Shown here piece after piece: positions 47,706 through 55,262 of a DNA stretch of 64,000 nt (within the stretch, counting starts at the first letter, position 1; each line of letters starts with the position of its first letter). Made by a program: the position numbers and the translations under genes. The DNA comes from Plebeiibacterium sediminum (GTDB lineage Bacteria; Bacteroidota; Bacteroidia; Bacteroidales; Marinilabiliaceae), in assembly GCF_026013605.1 (NCBI RefSeq), contig NZ_JAPDPJ010000001.1:186001-250000 (forward strand), given 5' to 3'. The notes beneath the pieces are model-generated. The model did not search any database. It was not told the origin of the DNA and worked only from the letters and a program-made list of their open reading frames with translations.

Positions 47706-48302
47706 CTAATTCTTCACAGCTTCAAACTCAATAACAGATCCTACTCCCTGATGCCCCGGACCTTCATCTAACTCCATCTCCTCTGTTACGCATTTAATTA
47801 CTTCCAAACCTCTAAAATCTTCGTACAACAATTCTTCAGAATACAACATATTAACATCTTTTGGTCCACCGCTTGAATACTTCAATTGTTCTTTAGTAAA
47901 ACCAACAATAAAAATTTTACCATTGGGTTTTAAGAGAGATATTAGATGTTTATGAATCTTTTTTCTCAATATTTCGGGTAAATGAAAAAACACCAAGGCA
48001 ATAGCATCAAAAGATTCTGATTTGTAATCAAATGTTAATATATCGTCTACTGAATAGTCAATATTAACATTATTTTTTAAAGCTAACTTTAGGGCTTTAT
48101 CTTTGCCTTTATCGCTTTGATCAATAGCTTTTGCACTCCAACCCTTTTGCGCGGCATACACGATATTCCGACCTTCTCCTTCACCTGGAAACAATATAAC
48201 ACCCGGCTTATTTCTATCAATAAAGTCCTTTAATACCACATTAGGATCCACTCCATATATGTAGTTATCAGACGAAAACCTATCATTCCAAAATTCTTTC
48301 AT
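47706..48302 (-). CDS. Class I SAM-dependent methyltransferase
   Basis: A 198-residue methyltransferase fold. WNDRFSSDNYIYGVDPN at the start is typical of the TehB/thiopurine-methyltransferase-like group. The SAM loop is VILFPGEGEGRNIVYAAQKGWSAKAIDQSDKG (motif I, E.G.G, and acidic motif II). Motif IV is YKSESFDAIALVFFHLP. The C-terminal part has HQGVGSVIEFEAVK. It probably methylates a small molecule such as a thiol or a metalloid oxyanion. Substrate is not determined. It is a single gene, convergent with the secreted-protein gene. Confidence 0.87.
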   Translation of the reverse strand: MKEFWNDRFSSDNYIYGVDPNVVLKDFIDRNKPGVILFPGEGEGRNIVYAAQKGWSAKAIDQSDKGKDKALKLALKNNVNIDYSVDDILTFDYKSESFDAIALVFFHLPEILRKKIHKHLISLLKPNGKIFIVGFTKEQLKYSSGGPKDVNMLYSEELLYEDFRGLEVIKCVTEEMELDEGPGHQGVGSVIEFEAVKN

Positions 48303-48370
48303 ACTAATAAACTGATACTCTAATATTAACCAACAAGAAATATTTGGTTTTGTTTTAAAGGGATATAAAA

Positions 48371-48400
48371 AAGAAAAAGACTTGTGGGCAACAAGTCTTT
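48371..48400 (-). terminator. Terminator-like hairpin in the 48.3-48.7 kb gap
   Basis: AAGACTTGT (48377-48385) pairs with ACAAGTCTT (48391-48399) around GGGCA. On the minus strand it is followed by TTTTTCTTTTTT. It has no annotated gene upstream on that strand except the doubtful 68-codon frame at 48400-48606, so it hints at an unannotated minus-strand transcript. Confidence 0.6.
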
Positions 48401-48606
48401 CATTTTCTTTTGGATTTTTTTATCTGATTTAAGGGAAAAGGGTTTATTTTCCGACTGCTAATATAATGTAATTTTATATTTTTTAACATGTTTTTAATAA
48501 TTATTTTCATTTTCATTAAAAATATTTCATGAATAATTGAATTTCTTCCACGAACTATATAGTTATATAGATATTTATTTTTCGAAAAAATTAAAAAGAA
48601 ATGCAT
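48400..48606 (-). other. Doubtful 68-codon frame or small RNA ending at a terminator
   Basis: A minus-strand frame starts at ATG 48606 and its TGA (48402-48400) meets the base of the hairpin at 48371-48400. The peptide (for example MHFFLIFSKNKYLYNYIVRG, later KKSKRK) is basic and AT-codon-driven, with no domain. It may be noncoding, in which case the terminator marks the 3' end of a small RNA. I cannot tell these apart. Confidence 0.25.
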
Positions 48607-48692
48607 TAAACCTTTTAGTATTTTTACTATCCAAGATTATAGAAAAGTATCTTAGCGATATTTGATTGATCCGAAAACAAAAAATTAGGTAT

Positions 48693-49064
48693 ATGAAGCT
48701 ATTTTATTTAATAATATTTTTTTGGCTATGTATCATTGCAAATACATTGGGACAAGAGGTAAATAAAAAGACACAGGAGAATAAATCTCCTAAAATCGAA
48801 ATCAAAGCTACTAGTCGATCTCAGATGGCTGTAATACGGGATAATTACCACCAAAGAAGAGACTTACGTTACCTTAAAATGAATAAAAAAATGAGAATGA
48901 ATAAGAAAAAGATGATTTCTTATCATAATTCTCAACTAAAACAAGCCCCATTAAAAAATCGGGAAAGCATAAAAAGGCAGAATACTACTGTACAGAAACG
49001 TAGAAACGCCCTTCAGCAGAGAAGACTTGAACGTCAAAAACAATTAAGAAACAGAACCCGATAA
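48693..49064 (+). CDS. Small secreted, highly basic protein of unknown function
   Basis: I start at the ATG at 48693, since the longer frame starts with TTG nine codons earlier. The 123-residue product has a signal peptide (KLFYLIIFFWLCIIANTLGQ). The mature region is about one third K and R (for example NKKMRMNKKKMISYHNSQLK, QRRNALQQRRLERQKQLRNRTR). Such sequence could bind acidic polymers or nucleic acid at the surface, but nothing shows this. It is co-directional with the TPR gene 10 bp downstream, so the two form an operon. Confidence 0.7.
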   Translation: MKLFYLIIFFWLCIIANTLGQEVNKKTQENKSPKIEIKATSRSQMAVIRDNYHQRRDLRYLKMNKKMRMNKKKMISYHNSQLKQAPLKNRESIKRQNTTVQKRRNALQQRRLERQKQLRNRTR

Positions 49065-49074
49065 AGTCCACAAC

Positions 49075-49791
49075 ATGAACATTATGAAATTTACATTTGT
49101 ATTCTTTGGGCTTTGGATTTCTTTAGCATCTTTTGCTCAAACAAACATCAACCAATTAATTAAAAAGGGAAATACCTATCTGGATAAAGCTGAATATGAA
49201 AAAGCCATTAACTCTTTTTCTGAAGCTCTTAAACTAGACCCAACAAATCCTGACTTATATTTTTACTTAGCTAATAGCTATTTTGATAATGGCGATTACA
49301 AAAAGGCTATTGACAATTATAATTTTTGCATCCAGAATAATAATACTTATAAAGATGCTTATTACAACAAAGCGAATGCTCATTTTGAATTAAAAGAGTA
49401 TTCAAAAGCAATCTCAATTTTTAATCAGATCATAGAAATGGATCCTGACTATTACGATGCATATTTTGACAAAGGAAATGCACTTTATGAATTAGGATTA
49501 TATAAAGAAGCTATAGAATCGTTTAATTCAGGCATTAAAATAAATCCGGATTATGAATTTGCCTACTATGACAGAGCAAATGCATGGTTTCAATTAGGTA
49601 ATTATTCTGATGCAATTCTGGATTACTCAGAAGCTATTGAACTCAACAATAAAATTTCAGATTTTTATTTTAATCGAGGCGTTGCTCATTTTAATATGGA
49701 GGATAAAGATTCTGGATGTGCAGACTTAAATAAAGCTGCTGAATTAGGTGATGAAAATGTTGATATGTATTTAATAGAGTTTTGTAATTAA
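49075..49791 (+). CDS. Secreted TPR-repeat protein
   Basis: The 238-residue protein has a signal peptide (FTFVFFGLWISLASFAQ), then about six tetratricopeptide repeats with the usual W/Y-A-G-A-P spacing: AEYEKAINSFSEALKLDPTNPDLYFYLANSYFDNGDYKKAIDNYN, AYYNKANAHFELKEYSKAISIFNQIIEMDP, AYFDKGNALYELGLYKEAIESFNSGIKINP. A C-terminal Cys pair (SGCADLNKAAELG..FCN) resembles a SEL1/TPR cap. It is a protein-interaction scaffold at the envelope, likely paired with the basic protein upstream. An alternative start is the ATG at 49084. Confidence 0.87.
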   Translation: MNIMKFTFVFFGLWISLASFAQTNINQLIKKGNTYLDKAEYEKAINSFSEALKLDPTNPDLYFYLANSYFDNGDYKKAIDNYNFCIQNNNTYKDAYYNKANAHFELKEYSKAISIFNQIIEMDPDYYDAYFDKGNALYELGLYKEAIESFNSGIKINPDYEFAYYDRANAWFQLGNYSDAILDYSEAIELNNKISDFYFNRGVAHFNMEDKDSGCADLNKAAELGDENVDMYLIEFCN

Positions 49792-49796
49792 TCTTC

Positions 49797-50777
49797 TTAC
49801 CACGACAGGAAATAAGTCAATCCAAAATTTGTAAATGAGGTCCAATCTTCATTTACATATGTGGGTTGATGAAGTGGTTTATACACAGAGAACCCTGCAT
49901 TTACCATAAAACTACCCCATTGATAATAAATAGGTAATGAAAATCCCAGACTACTTATATTAAAAGAACTCTGCTCTTTAAATAAATCAGATATCACCAA
50001 ATCTGTATCGAGCTTTGATATTTTTTTGTAATAATAAGGTCGACGACTTATAATTCTACTAATGAGCCGGTCTTGAATATCCTGAGGATTTTCAATGGAT
50101 TCAAGCAATTCTCCAACAGTTTCTTCTGGATTATTTTGCGAATACTCATATAAAAAATAATAATTATTATATGCTTCATCATTATAATAATCAATACTAT
50201 TAGCAAACAGAATAAATGCAGGTTGAATACTTAATGTATTACCCTTTTTAAAAACATTATCTACATCAAAATCAACTCCTGTCTGAAATGACAAATACAA
50301 ATCATTTGCTTCGCCAGAATAATATCCAAAATCAATGCTGGCATTCCACCATTTTATTTGACTGTAAGTATTCAAATTAAACAAATCACTATAGTTAGAC
50401 TTTAGAGCATTGGAATTATCACTGAACTCATAATGACTATAATTTACTGATCCCATCAACCATGAAGTAATATCTAAATCATAGCCTAAAGATATACCAT
50501 ATTCCTGAGTAGATGCGGTATTGCTTTCATCTGAGTTGGCAATATTTGAAAGATATAAAGATAAATTAAACCCGGATTTGTGATAATAACTTACAAAAAC
50601 AGAACTGATAGGCTGCGTGCTATACATGCTCGTGGTTCCATTTAAACTATTGTTTGAGGTGTAATCTACCCCCGCAGCAAAAGAGGAGAACTTAAGATCT
50701 GCACTATTAGCAGTGTCTTGTGAATAAAGAGAGGTAGTACAAATAACTCCAAAAACAAATAGCATTAATATTTTCAT
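49797..50777 (-). CDS. Outer-membrane beta-barrel-like protein of unknown function
   Basis: I start at the ATG at 50777 (MKILMLFVFGVICTTSLYSQD), 17 codons into the longer frame, because a standard signal peptide begins there. The 326-residue product has many alternating aromatic strands (SSVFVSYYHKSGFNLSLYLSNI, EYGISLGYDLDITSWLMGSVNYSHYEF, WWNASIDFGYYSG, LYLSFQTGVDFDV, NISSLGFSLPIYYQWGSFMVNAGFSVYKPL) and ends in a C-terminal aromatic-rich strand (GLTYFLSW). These suit an outer-membrane barrel. An acidic helical insert (EYSQNNPEETVGELLESIENPQDIQ) is unusual. It is convergent with the TPR gene, only 5 bp away. Confidence 0.8.
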   Translation of the reverse strand: MKILMLFVFGVICTTSLYSQDTANSADLKFSSFAAGVDYTSNNSLNGTTSMYSTQPISSVFVSYYHKSGFNLSLYLSNIANSDESNTASTQEYGISLGYDLDITSWLMGSVNYSHYEFSDNSNALKSNYSDLFNLNTYSQIKWWNASIDFGYYSGEANDLYLSFQTGVDFDVDNVFKKGNTLSIQPAFILFANSIDYYNDEAYNNYYFLYEYSQNNPEETVGELLESIENPQDIQDRLISRIISRRPYYYKKISKLDTDLVISDLFKEQSSFNISSLGFSLPIYYQWGSFMVNAGFSVYKPLHQPTYVNEDWTSFTNFGLTYFLSW

Positions 50778-50906
50778 GTTATAATAATTTGCTATAATGG
50801 GCACATGGAACTTTACAAATTTAATCATTCCTATAAAAGAGCAAGATATCTTATGGCTAGTTTGAAAGCTTATCTAAAGCAAAACAAAAATTTCTGGTTA
50901 GTGTCT

Positions 50907-52145
50907 TTAACCAAAGAACATATATCCAATAACTATAGAAGCAATTATCCCCGCCAGATCAGCAATCAAGCCACAACCAATTGCATGACGTGTTTTTTTA
51001 ATTCCTACTGAACCAAAATATACAGCAATAATATAAAATGTAGTATCCGTTGCTCCCTGTACGGTTGATGCTATTTTTGCAGCAAATGAATCAACTCCAA
51101 AATCCGGATTACTAAAAAGCTCCAGCATCATACCTCGGGCACCACTTCCACTAAGTGGTTTCATTAAGGCCGTTGGTAATGCATCTACAAACCTTGCATC
51201 TAAATTAAAATATACAAATAATGATTTTATTCCACCAACAATAAAATCCATGGCTCCTGAAGTCCTGAATAAACCTATAGCAACCAATATAGCAACCAAG
51301 TAAGGTATAATTTTTATTGCAATCTGAAACCCTTCCTTAGCACCATCTATAAATGCATCGTAAACATTAACTTTCTTGCGAATAGCTGCTAGTAAAAAAA
51401 CAATTATTATTGAAAATAGAATGACATTGGAACCAACTAATGATATGCTTTTTATTTGATCTTTAGGAAGCGTGGAAAGCCAATATATCAATCCACAAAC
51501 AATTGCCGTTAAACCTCCTAAATAGGATAAAATTACATTATCCCAAAGTTTAATTTTTTGTACAAACGCCACAGATAAAATTCCTGCCAAGGTGGAAAAA
51601 AATGTTGCTAATAATATAGGAATAAAAATATCTGCAGGATTAGCTGCGCCAAATTGTGCTCTGTAAACCATTATACTAACAGGAATAATTGTTAAACCTG
51701 AAGTATTTAAAACCAAAAACATAATTTGGGCATTACTGGCAGTATCTTTTGATTTATTTTCCTCCTGTAATTGCCCCATTGCTTTAAGGCCCATTGGTGT
51801 AGCAGCATTGTCAAGTCCTAGCATATTGGCTGACAAATTCATCATAATTGTACCAAAAACCGGATGATTTTTAGGAAGTTCAGGAAACAATCGATTAAAT
51901 AATGGTCCAATAAACCTTGATAAGCCTCGTACAACTCCACCCTGTTCCCCAATCTTCATAAACCCCAACCAAAGAGAAAGTACTCCTGTAAGTCCTAATG
52001 AAATTTCGAAACCTGTTTTTGCATTGCTAAAAGTAGAATTCATTAAATCTGGAAAAATCTCCATATCTCCAAAAAAAATCAAGCGCACCAAAGCAACGAT
52101 AAATGATACGATGAAAAATGCTATCCAGATATAATTAAGAACCAT
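50907..52145 (-). CDS. Nucleoside-recognition membrane protein, SpmA-SpmB fusion
   Basis: A 412-residue membrane protein that joins two Gate-domain halves. The first has GFEISLGLTGVLSLWLGFMKIGEQGG and NHPVFGTIMMNLSANMLGLDNAATPMGLKAM. The second has DGAKEGFQIAIKIIPYLVAILVAIGLFRTSGAM, PLSGSGARGMMLELF and QGATDTTFYIIAVYFGSVGIKKTRH. In Bacillus these halves are the separate SpmA and SpmB proteins of spore maturation. In Bacteroidota the fusion is common and must have a non-spore role, likely solute or lipid-linked transport. It stands alone behind the perfect palindrome at 52227-52258. Confidence 0.85.
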   Translation of the reverse strand: MVLNYIWIAFFIVSFIVALVRLIFFGDMEIFPDLMNSTFSNAKTGFEISLGLTGVLSLWLGFMKIGEQGGVVRGLSRFIGPLFNRLFPELPKNHPVFGTIMMNLSANMLGLDNAATPMGLKAMGQLQEENKSKDTASNAQIMFLVLNTSGLTIIPVSIMVYRAQFGAANPADIFIPILLATFFSTLAGILSVAFVQKIKLWDNVILSYLGGLTAIVCGLIYWLSTLPKDQIKSISLVGSNVILFSIIIVFLLAAIRKKVNVYDAFIDGAKEGFQIAIKIIPYLVAILVAIGLFRTSGAMDFIVGGIKSLFVYFNLDARFVDALPTALMKPLSGSGARGMMLELFSNPDFGVDSFAAKIASTVQGATDTTFYIIAVYFGSVGIKKTRHAIGCGLIADLAGIIASIVIGYMFFG

Positions 52146-52226
52146 AAAATTGTAGATCGTTAGATTTTAGATAATAGGTATTAGATCGAGTGTTAATATA
52201 CTTAAATCAGTATTTCTATATTTCTC

Positions 52227-52258
52227 AAATGCCAATTATCTGCAGATAATTGGCATTT
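52227..52258. repeat. 32-bp perfect palindrome
   Basis: AAATGCCAATTATCTG reads identically on both strands when continued to 52258, giving a 32-bp uninterrupted palindrome. As RNA it folds into a 14-bp stem with loop TGCA. It lies 33 bp after the flavin-barrel gene stop and 81 bp before the SpmAB start. It could be a factor-independent terminator (its U-run is short) or a dyad operator. Confidence 0.7.
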
Positions 52259-52291
52259 ATAAGATCATATTATTGATTATGCGTATTGGTT

Positions 52292-52795
52292 TTAAAAGGT
52301 TCTTCTTACAGAATCATCACCCTTATACTTTTCATGAGGGGCTCCAAATTCCTTACAAGAAACATTATCAATAGGCACCTCCCAAATTTTTACGTTTCGT
52401 ATTGCTGGTTCAGAATAAGTAAACTTTTTATCGGAATATTGCTCCATGATAATATTTAAAGCTTCTTCCTTTTTAGCCATATCTTCCTGAAAAACAACTT
52501 TTCCCCATGCTACCACACTTTTTGATTTCATACGGTAACTACAGGCTACTTCGGGATGTTGAAAAGCTAATTCATGATCTGTACTAAAAGTAACACAAAT
52601 ATTATTATTATTATTTAACGCCTCAATTACTCTACCTCCCGGAGCTGAATGAAGATAAATTACATTGTCTTTAAACCCAAAATTCATTGGTAATACATAA
52701 GGCACATCTCCATCAATAACACCCACAAAACACACATCACATTTCCTTATTATCTTTTCAATACGTTCATTGTCTAAATGCTCTACTGTTTTCAT
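52292..52795 (-). CDS. Pyridoxamine 5'-phosphate oxidase-like flavin split-barrel protein (NimA type)
   Basis: The 167-residue protein has the split-barrel core typical of NimA-like proteins: CDVCFVGVIDGDVPYVLPMNFGFKDNVIYLHSAPGGRVIEAL, VCFSTD-type strand (ICVTFSTDHELAF), SYRMKSKSVVAWGKVVF and a late KIWEVPIDNVSCKEFG. A run of five asparagines (NNNNN) lies near residue 60. Members bind FMN or heme-like cofactors and some reduce nitroimidazoles. The true substrate is not known. It is 26 bp downstream of dnaG. Confidence 0.88.
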   Translation of the reverse strand: MKTVEHLDNERIEKIIRKCDVCFVGVIDGDVPYVLPMNFGFKDNVIYLHSAPGGRVIEALNNNNNICVTFSTDHELAFQHPEVACSYRMKSKSVVAWGKVVFQEDMAKKEEALNIIMEQYSDKKFTYSEPAIRNVKIWEVPIDNVSCKEFGAPHEKYKGDDSVRRTF

Positions 52796-52821
52796 TGTAT
52801 ATATTTTTTTGAATTACTATG

Positions 52822-54777
52822 TTAAACGATGGCTCTGTTACCCAACTCTTTTGAAAACAAAGTCTGCAATTGCTGCAGTCTACTAATAGTCTTCATCAAC
52901 TCCATTAATTTTTCAACGTCTTTAGATTGTTCTACTTCCTTCAACTCGAGTCTTTTTTCCTCTATTAAACGCTTTACTTTTTTAAGCTTAAGTTCGTTAA
53001 GTAACTTTGGTACAATGGCATGCAACAAATATTCTTCGTTCCAATTACCCTGGCCAAATTTGCTATGTATTTTACTTAAGGCGTGTTCTTTCGACAATAA
53101 ATCAGATGCTATTTGATTCACCTCCGAATCCATGGAACTTACATAAAACTTAGCCGATTCAAAACCCTCCTTAGTTTTATTGTCTTCATACAACTGAAAT
53201 ATTTTGTTATAAACAGGATTCAAACTCTCCAGTTCATCTTCTTTCAATTGACTAAGAATATAATCCCCGACTGTGATATTTTCATCAACAGCTTCTTCAC
53301 TTTTACTGAAAAGAGGCCTTTCTCCATATTTTATTAAATACCTCACGATCTCCAGTTCCTCAACTTCAAATGGATTTTGTGAAGTAAACGCTGAATTTGA
53401 AATTGGACTATTTACAGCAACAGGTGCTTGAACCGGAGCCTCAAACTGTTGTTTATATCCTTCCTCTCTCTTTTTACGGGTAATTTTACCAATTTCATCG
53501 TATAAAACCTGTTCTCTTACCTGTAATAAAGTACTACATTCCTTTATGTATTCTCCTCTGATAAATGCTTCTGGAATTACTGATATTGTTCGAACAATAT
53601 CTTGTAATAACTGAGCCCTTTTAACAGGATCATTCTGCGCATCCTTAAGAAGAATTCCGGTTTTAAACTTAATAAAGTCACCTTCATTTTCGTCAATATA
53701 TCGCTGTAACTGTTCTGCATTTCGATTCTTAGAAAAGGAATCCGGATCTTCGCCCTCTGGCAACAACAATACCTTAACATTCATTCCTTGTTCTAAAACC
53801 AGATCAATTCCTCGTAACGAGGCTTTAATTCCGGCAGGGTCACCATCATATATAATGGTAATATTTGGCGTAAACCTGGCAATTAATCTGATTTGATCAA
53901 CCGTTAACGCAGTACCTGATGACGCAACAACATTATGAATACCAGCCTGATGAAATGAGATTACATCAGTATAACCTTCAACCAGAAAACAACGATCTTT
54001 ACGTGTAATCTCCTGTTTAGCCTGGAAAATTCCATAAAGAATCTTACTTTTATGATAAATCTCGGATTCAGGAGAATTTAAATATTTTGCTGTTTTAGCA
54101 TCCGTTTTTAAAACTCTTCCACCAAAAGCGGTTGGTTTACCAGATATACTATGTATGGGAAAAATAACACGCCCCCTGAAACGATCTGCTTTATAATTAT
54201 CCCTTACAATAGTTAATCCTGTCTTTTCCAGAAACTCAAGTTTAAAACTATTTTTTAAAGCTTCATCTGTAAACGCAGATTTTGAATCAGGAGAATAACC
54301 CAACTCAAACTTATTAATTATATCATCTCTGAAACCTCGTTCACGCAAATAGGATAGTCCCACAGAACGACCTTCATCAGATTTATGCAAAATATCACTA
54401 AAATATTTTTGAGCAAAGACAGAAACGGCCATCATACTTTCACGGTCGTTCTTAACTTGCTGCTGTTGCGGACTTAACTCAACATCTTCAACGTGAATAT
54501 GAAATTTCTTTCCCAGATACTTTATTGCATCAATAAAAGAAATTTGTTCCACATCCATTAAAAAGTTAACGGCATTCCCTCCTTTACCACAACCAAAACA
54601 CTTGTAGATACCTTTATGTGGCGATACTGTAAATGAGGGCGTCTTTTCATTATGGAAAGGACAATTACCAATGTAATTAATTCCCCTCCTACGCAACGAC
54701 ACAAACTCTGACACTACATCAATAATTTGAGATTGCGATGTTTCAACTATCCTATCTACAGTACTCTGATCAATCAT
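52822..54777 (-). CDS. dnaG: DNA primase
   Basis: A 651-residue DnaG. The N-terminal zinc ribbon is CPFHNEKTPSFTVSPHKGIYKCFGCGKGGN. The RNA polymerase core has the YLRERGF region and FRGRVIFPIHSISGKPTAFGGRVL. The TOPRIM motifs are FLVEGYTDVISFHQAG (Glu) and IIYDGDPAGIKASLRG (DxD). A C-terminal helicase-binding domain of about 200 residues rich in K and E follows. It makes primers for Okazaki fragments with DnaB. Its promoter includes TATCTTTG 28 bp before the ATG. Confidence 0.97.
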   Translation of the reverse strand: MIDQSTVDRIVETSQSQIIDVVSEFVSLRRRGINYIGNCPFHNEKTPSFTVSPHKGIYKCFGCGKGGNAVNFLMDVEQISFIDAIKYLGKKFHIHVEDVELSPQQQQVKNDRESMMAVSVFAQKYFSDILHKSDEGRSVGLSYLRERGFRDDIINKFELGYSPDSKSAFTDEALKNSFKLEFLEKTGLTIVRDNYKADRFRGRVIFPIHSISGKPTAFGGRVLKTDAKTAKYLNSPESEIYHKSKILYGIFQAKQEITRKDRCFLVEGYTDVISFHQAGIHNVVASSGTALTVDQIRLIARFTPNITIIYDGDPAGIKASLRGIDLVLEQGMNVKVLLLPEGEDPDSFSKNRNAEQLQRYIDENEGDFIKFKTGILLKDAQNDPVKRAQLLQDIVRTISVIPEAFIRGEYIKECSTLLQVREQVLYDEIGKITRKKREEGYKQQFEAPVQAPVAVNSPISNSAFTSQNPFEVEELEIVRYLIKYGERPLFSKSEEAVDENITVGDYILSQLKEDELESLNPVYNKIFQLYEDNKTKEGFESAKFYVSSMDSEVNQIASDLLSKEHALSKIHSKFGQGNWNEEYLLHAIVPKLLNELKLKKVKRLIEEKRLELKEVEQSKDVEKLMELMKTISRLQQLQTLFSKELGNRAIV

Positions 54778-54804
54778 TTATGAATTGCTAAAAAACAAGA
54801 AGCA

Positions 54805-54812
54805 CAAAGATA
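54805..54812 (-). promoter_or_regulatory. -7 element of the dnaG promoter
   Basis: Minus-strand TATCTTTG matches TAnnTTTG exactly. A TTTC about 18 bp upstream could serve as -33 element. Confidence 0.5.
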
Positions 54813-54890
54813 CAAATAGATTACAGAAATGAAACGAGAGCTAAAATAAAGAAATGATCTATTTAGGTACAAAAAGACCTATTTCGGTAG

Positions 54891-54919
54891 TTGATTGCTG
54901 AATTTATTTTTTAAATTTG
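54891..54919 (+). promoter_or_regulatory. Promoter of the cytochrome bd operon
   Basis: TTG (54891-54893) stands 18 bp before TAAATTTG (54912-54919), which matches TAnnTTTG. Transcription from here would give about 120 bases before the DUF4492 start. Two similar 12-mers with 20-bp period (CTATTTAGGTAC 54859 and CTATTTCGGTAG 54879) lie just upstream. Confidence 0.45.
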
Positions 54920-55045
54920 ATTTGTCATGAAACATTATTACCTTAATATTGTTTACGAGTTAGCTTTAAAATAATAAACAAAACATTCGTAGAATCTATA
55001 TTTATAAAATACTGATTCTCTAGCAAATTAAAAAAGGGACACACA

Positions 55046-55255
55046 TTGAGAAAGATAATTGACTTTTATTTAAACGGATTTAGCAATTTACCCAATTGGG
55101 CACGTTCCATTTGGTTTATTGTTCTATTAAAACTATTTATATTCTTTTTCATTTTTAAAATATTCTTCTTTCAAAATAAATTAAAGAAAGAATTCAATTC
55201 TGATGAGGAAAGAGCCTCACACGTTATTGAACAATTAACAAACCCTCAAAAATAA
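55046..55255 (+). CDS. DUF4492 small membrane protein of the cytochrome bd operon
   Basis: A 69-residue protein beginning with TTG (no in-frame ATG fits), with an AAAAAGGGA ribosome site at good distance before it. It has one hydrophobic helix (SIWFIVLLKLFIFFFIFKIFFF) after FYLNGFSNLPNWAR and a charged tail. This is the Bacteroidota family DUF4492, which typically precedes cydA. A role in assembly or stability of the oxidase is likely but not shown. It is 7 bp before cydA. Confidence 0.85.
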   Translation: MRKIIDFYLNGFSNLPNWARSIWFIVLLKLFIFFFIFKIFFFQNKLKKEFNSDEERASHVIEQLTNPQK

Positions 55256-55262
55256 CAGATAA

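Noticed and set aside
52612-52635. ATT/TTA trinucleotide repeat
   Set aside because: It encodes the five-asparagine run within the flavin-barrel gene; it is short and not a separate element.
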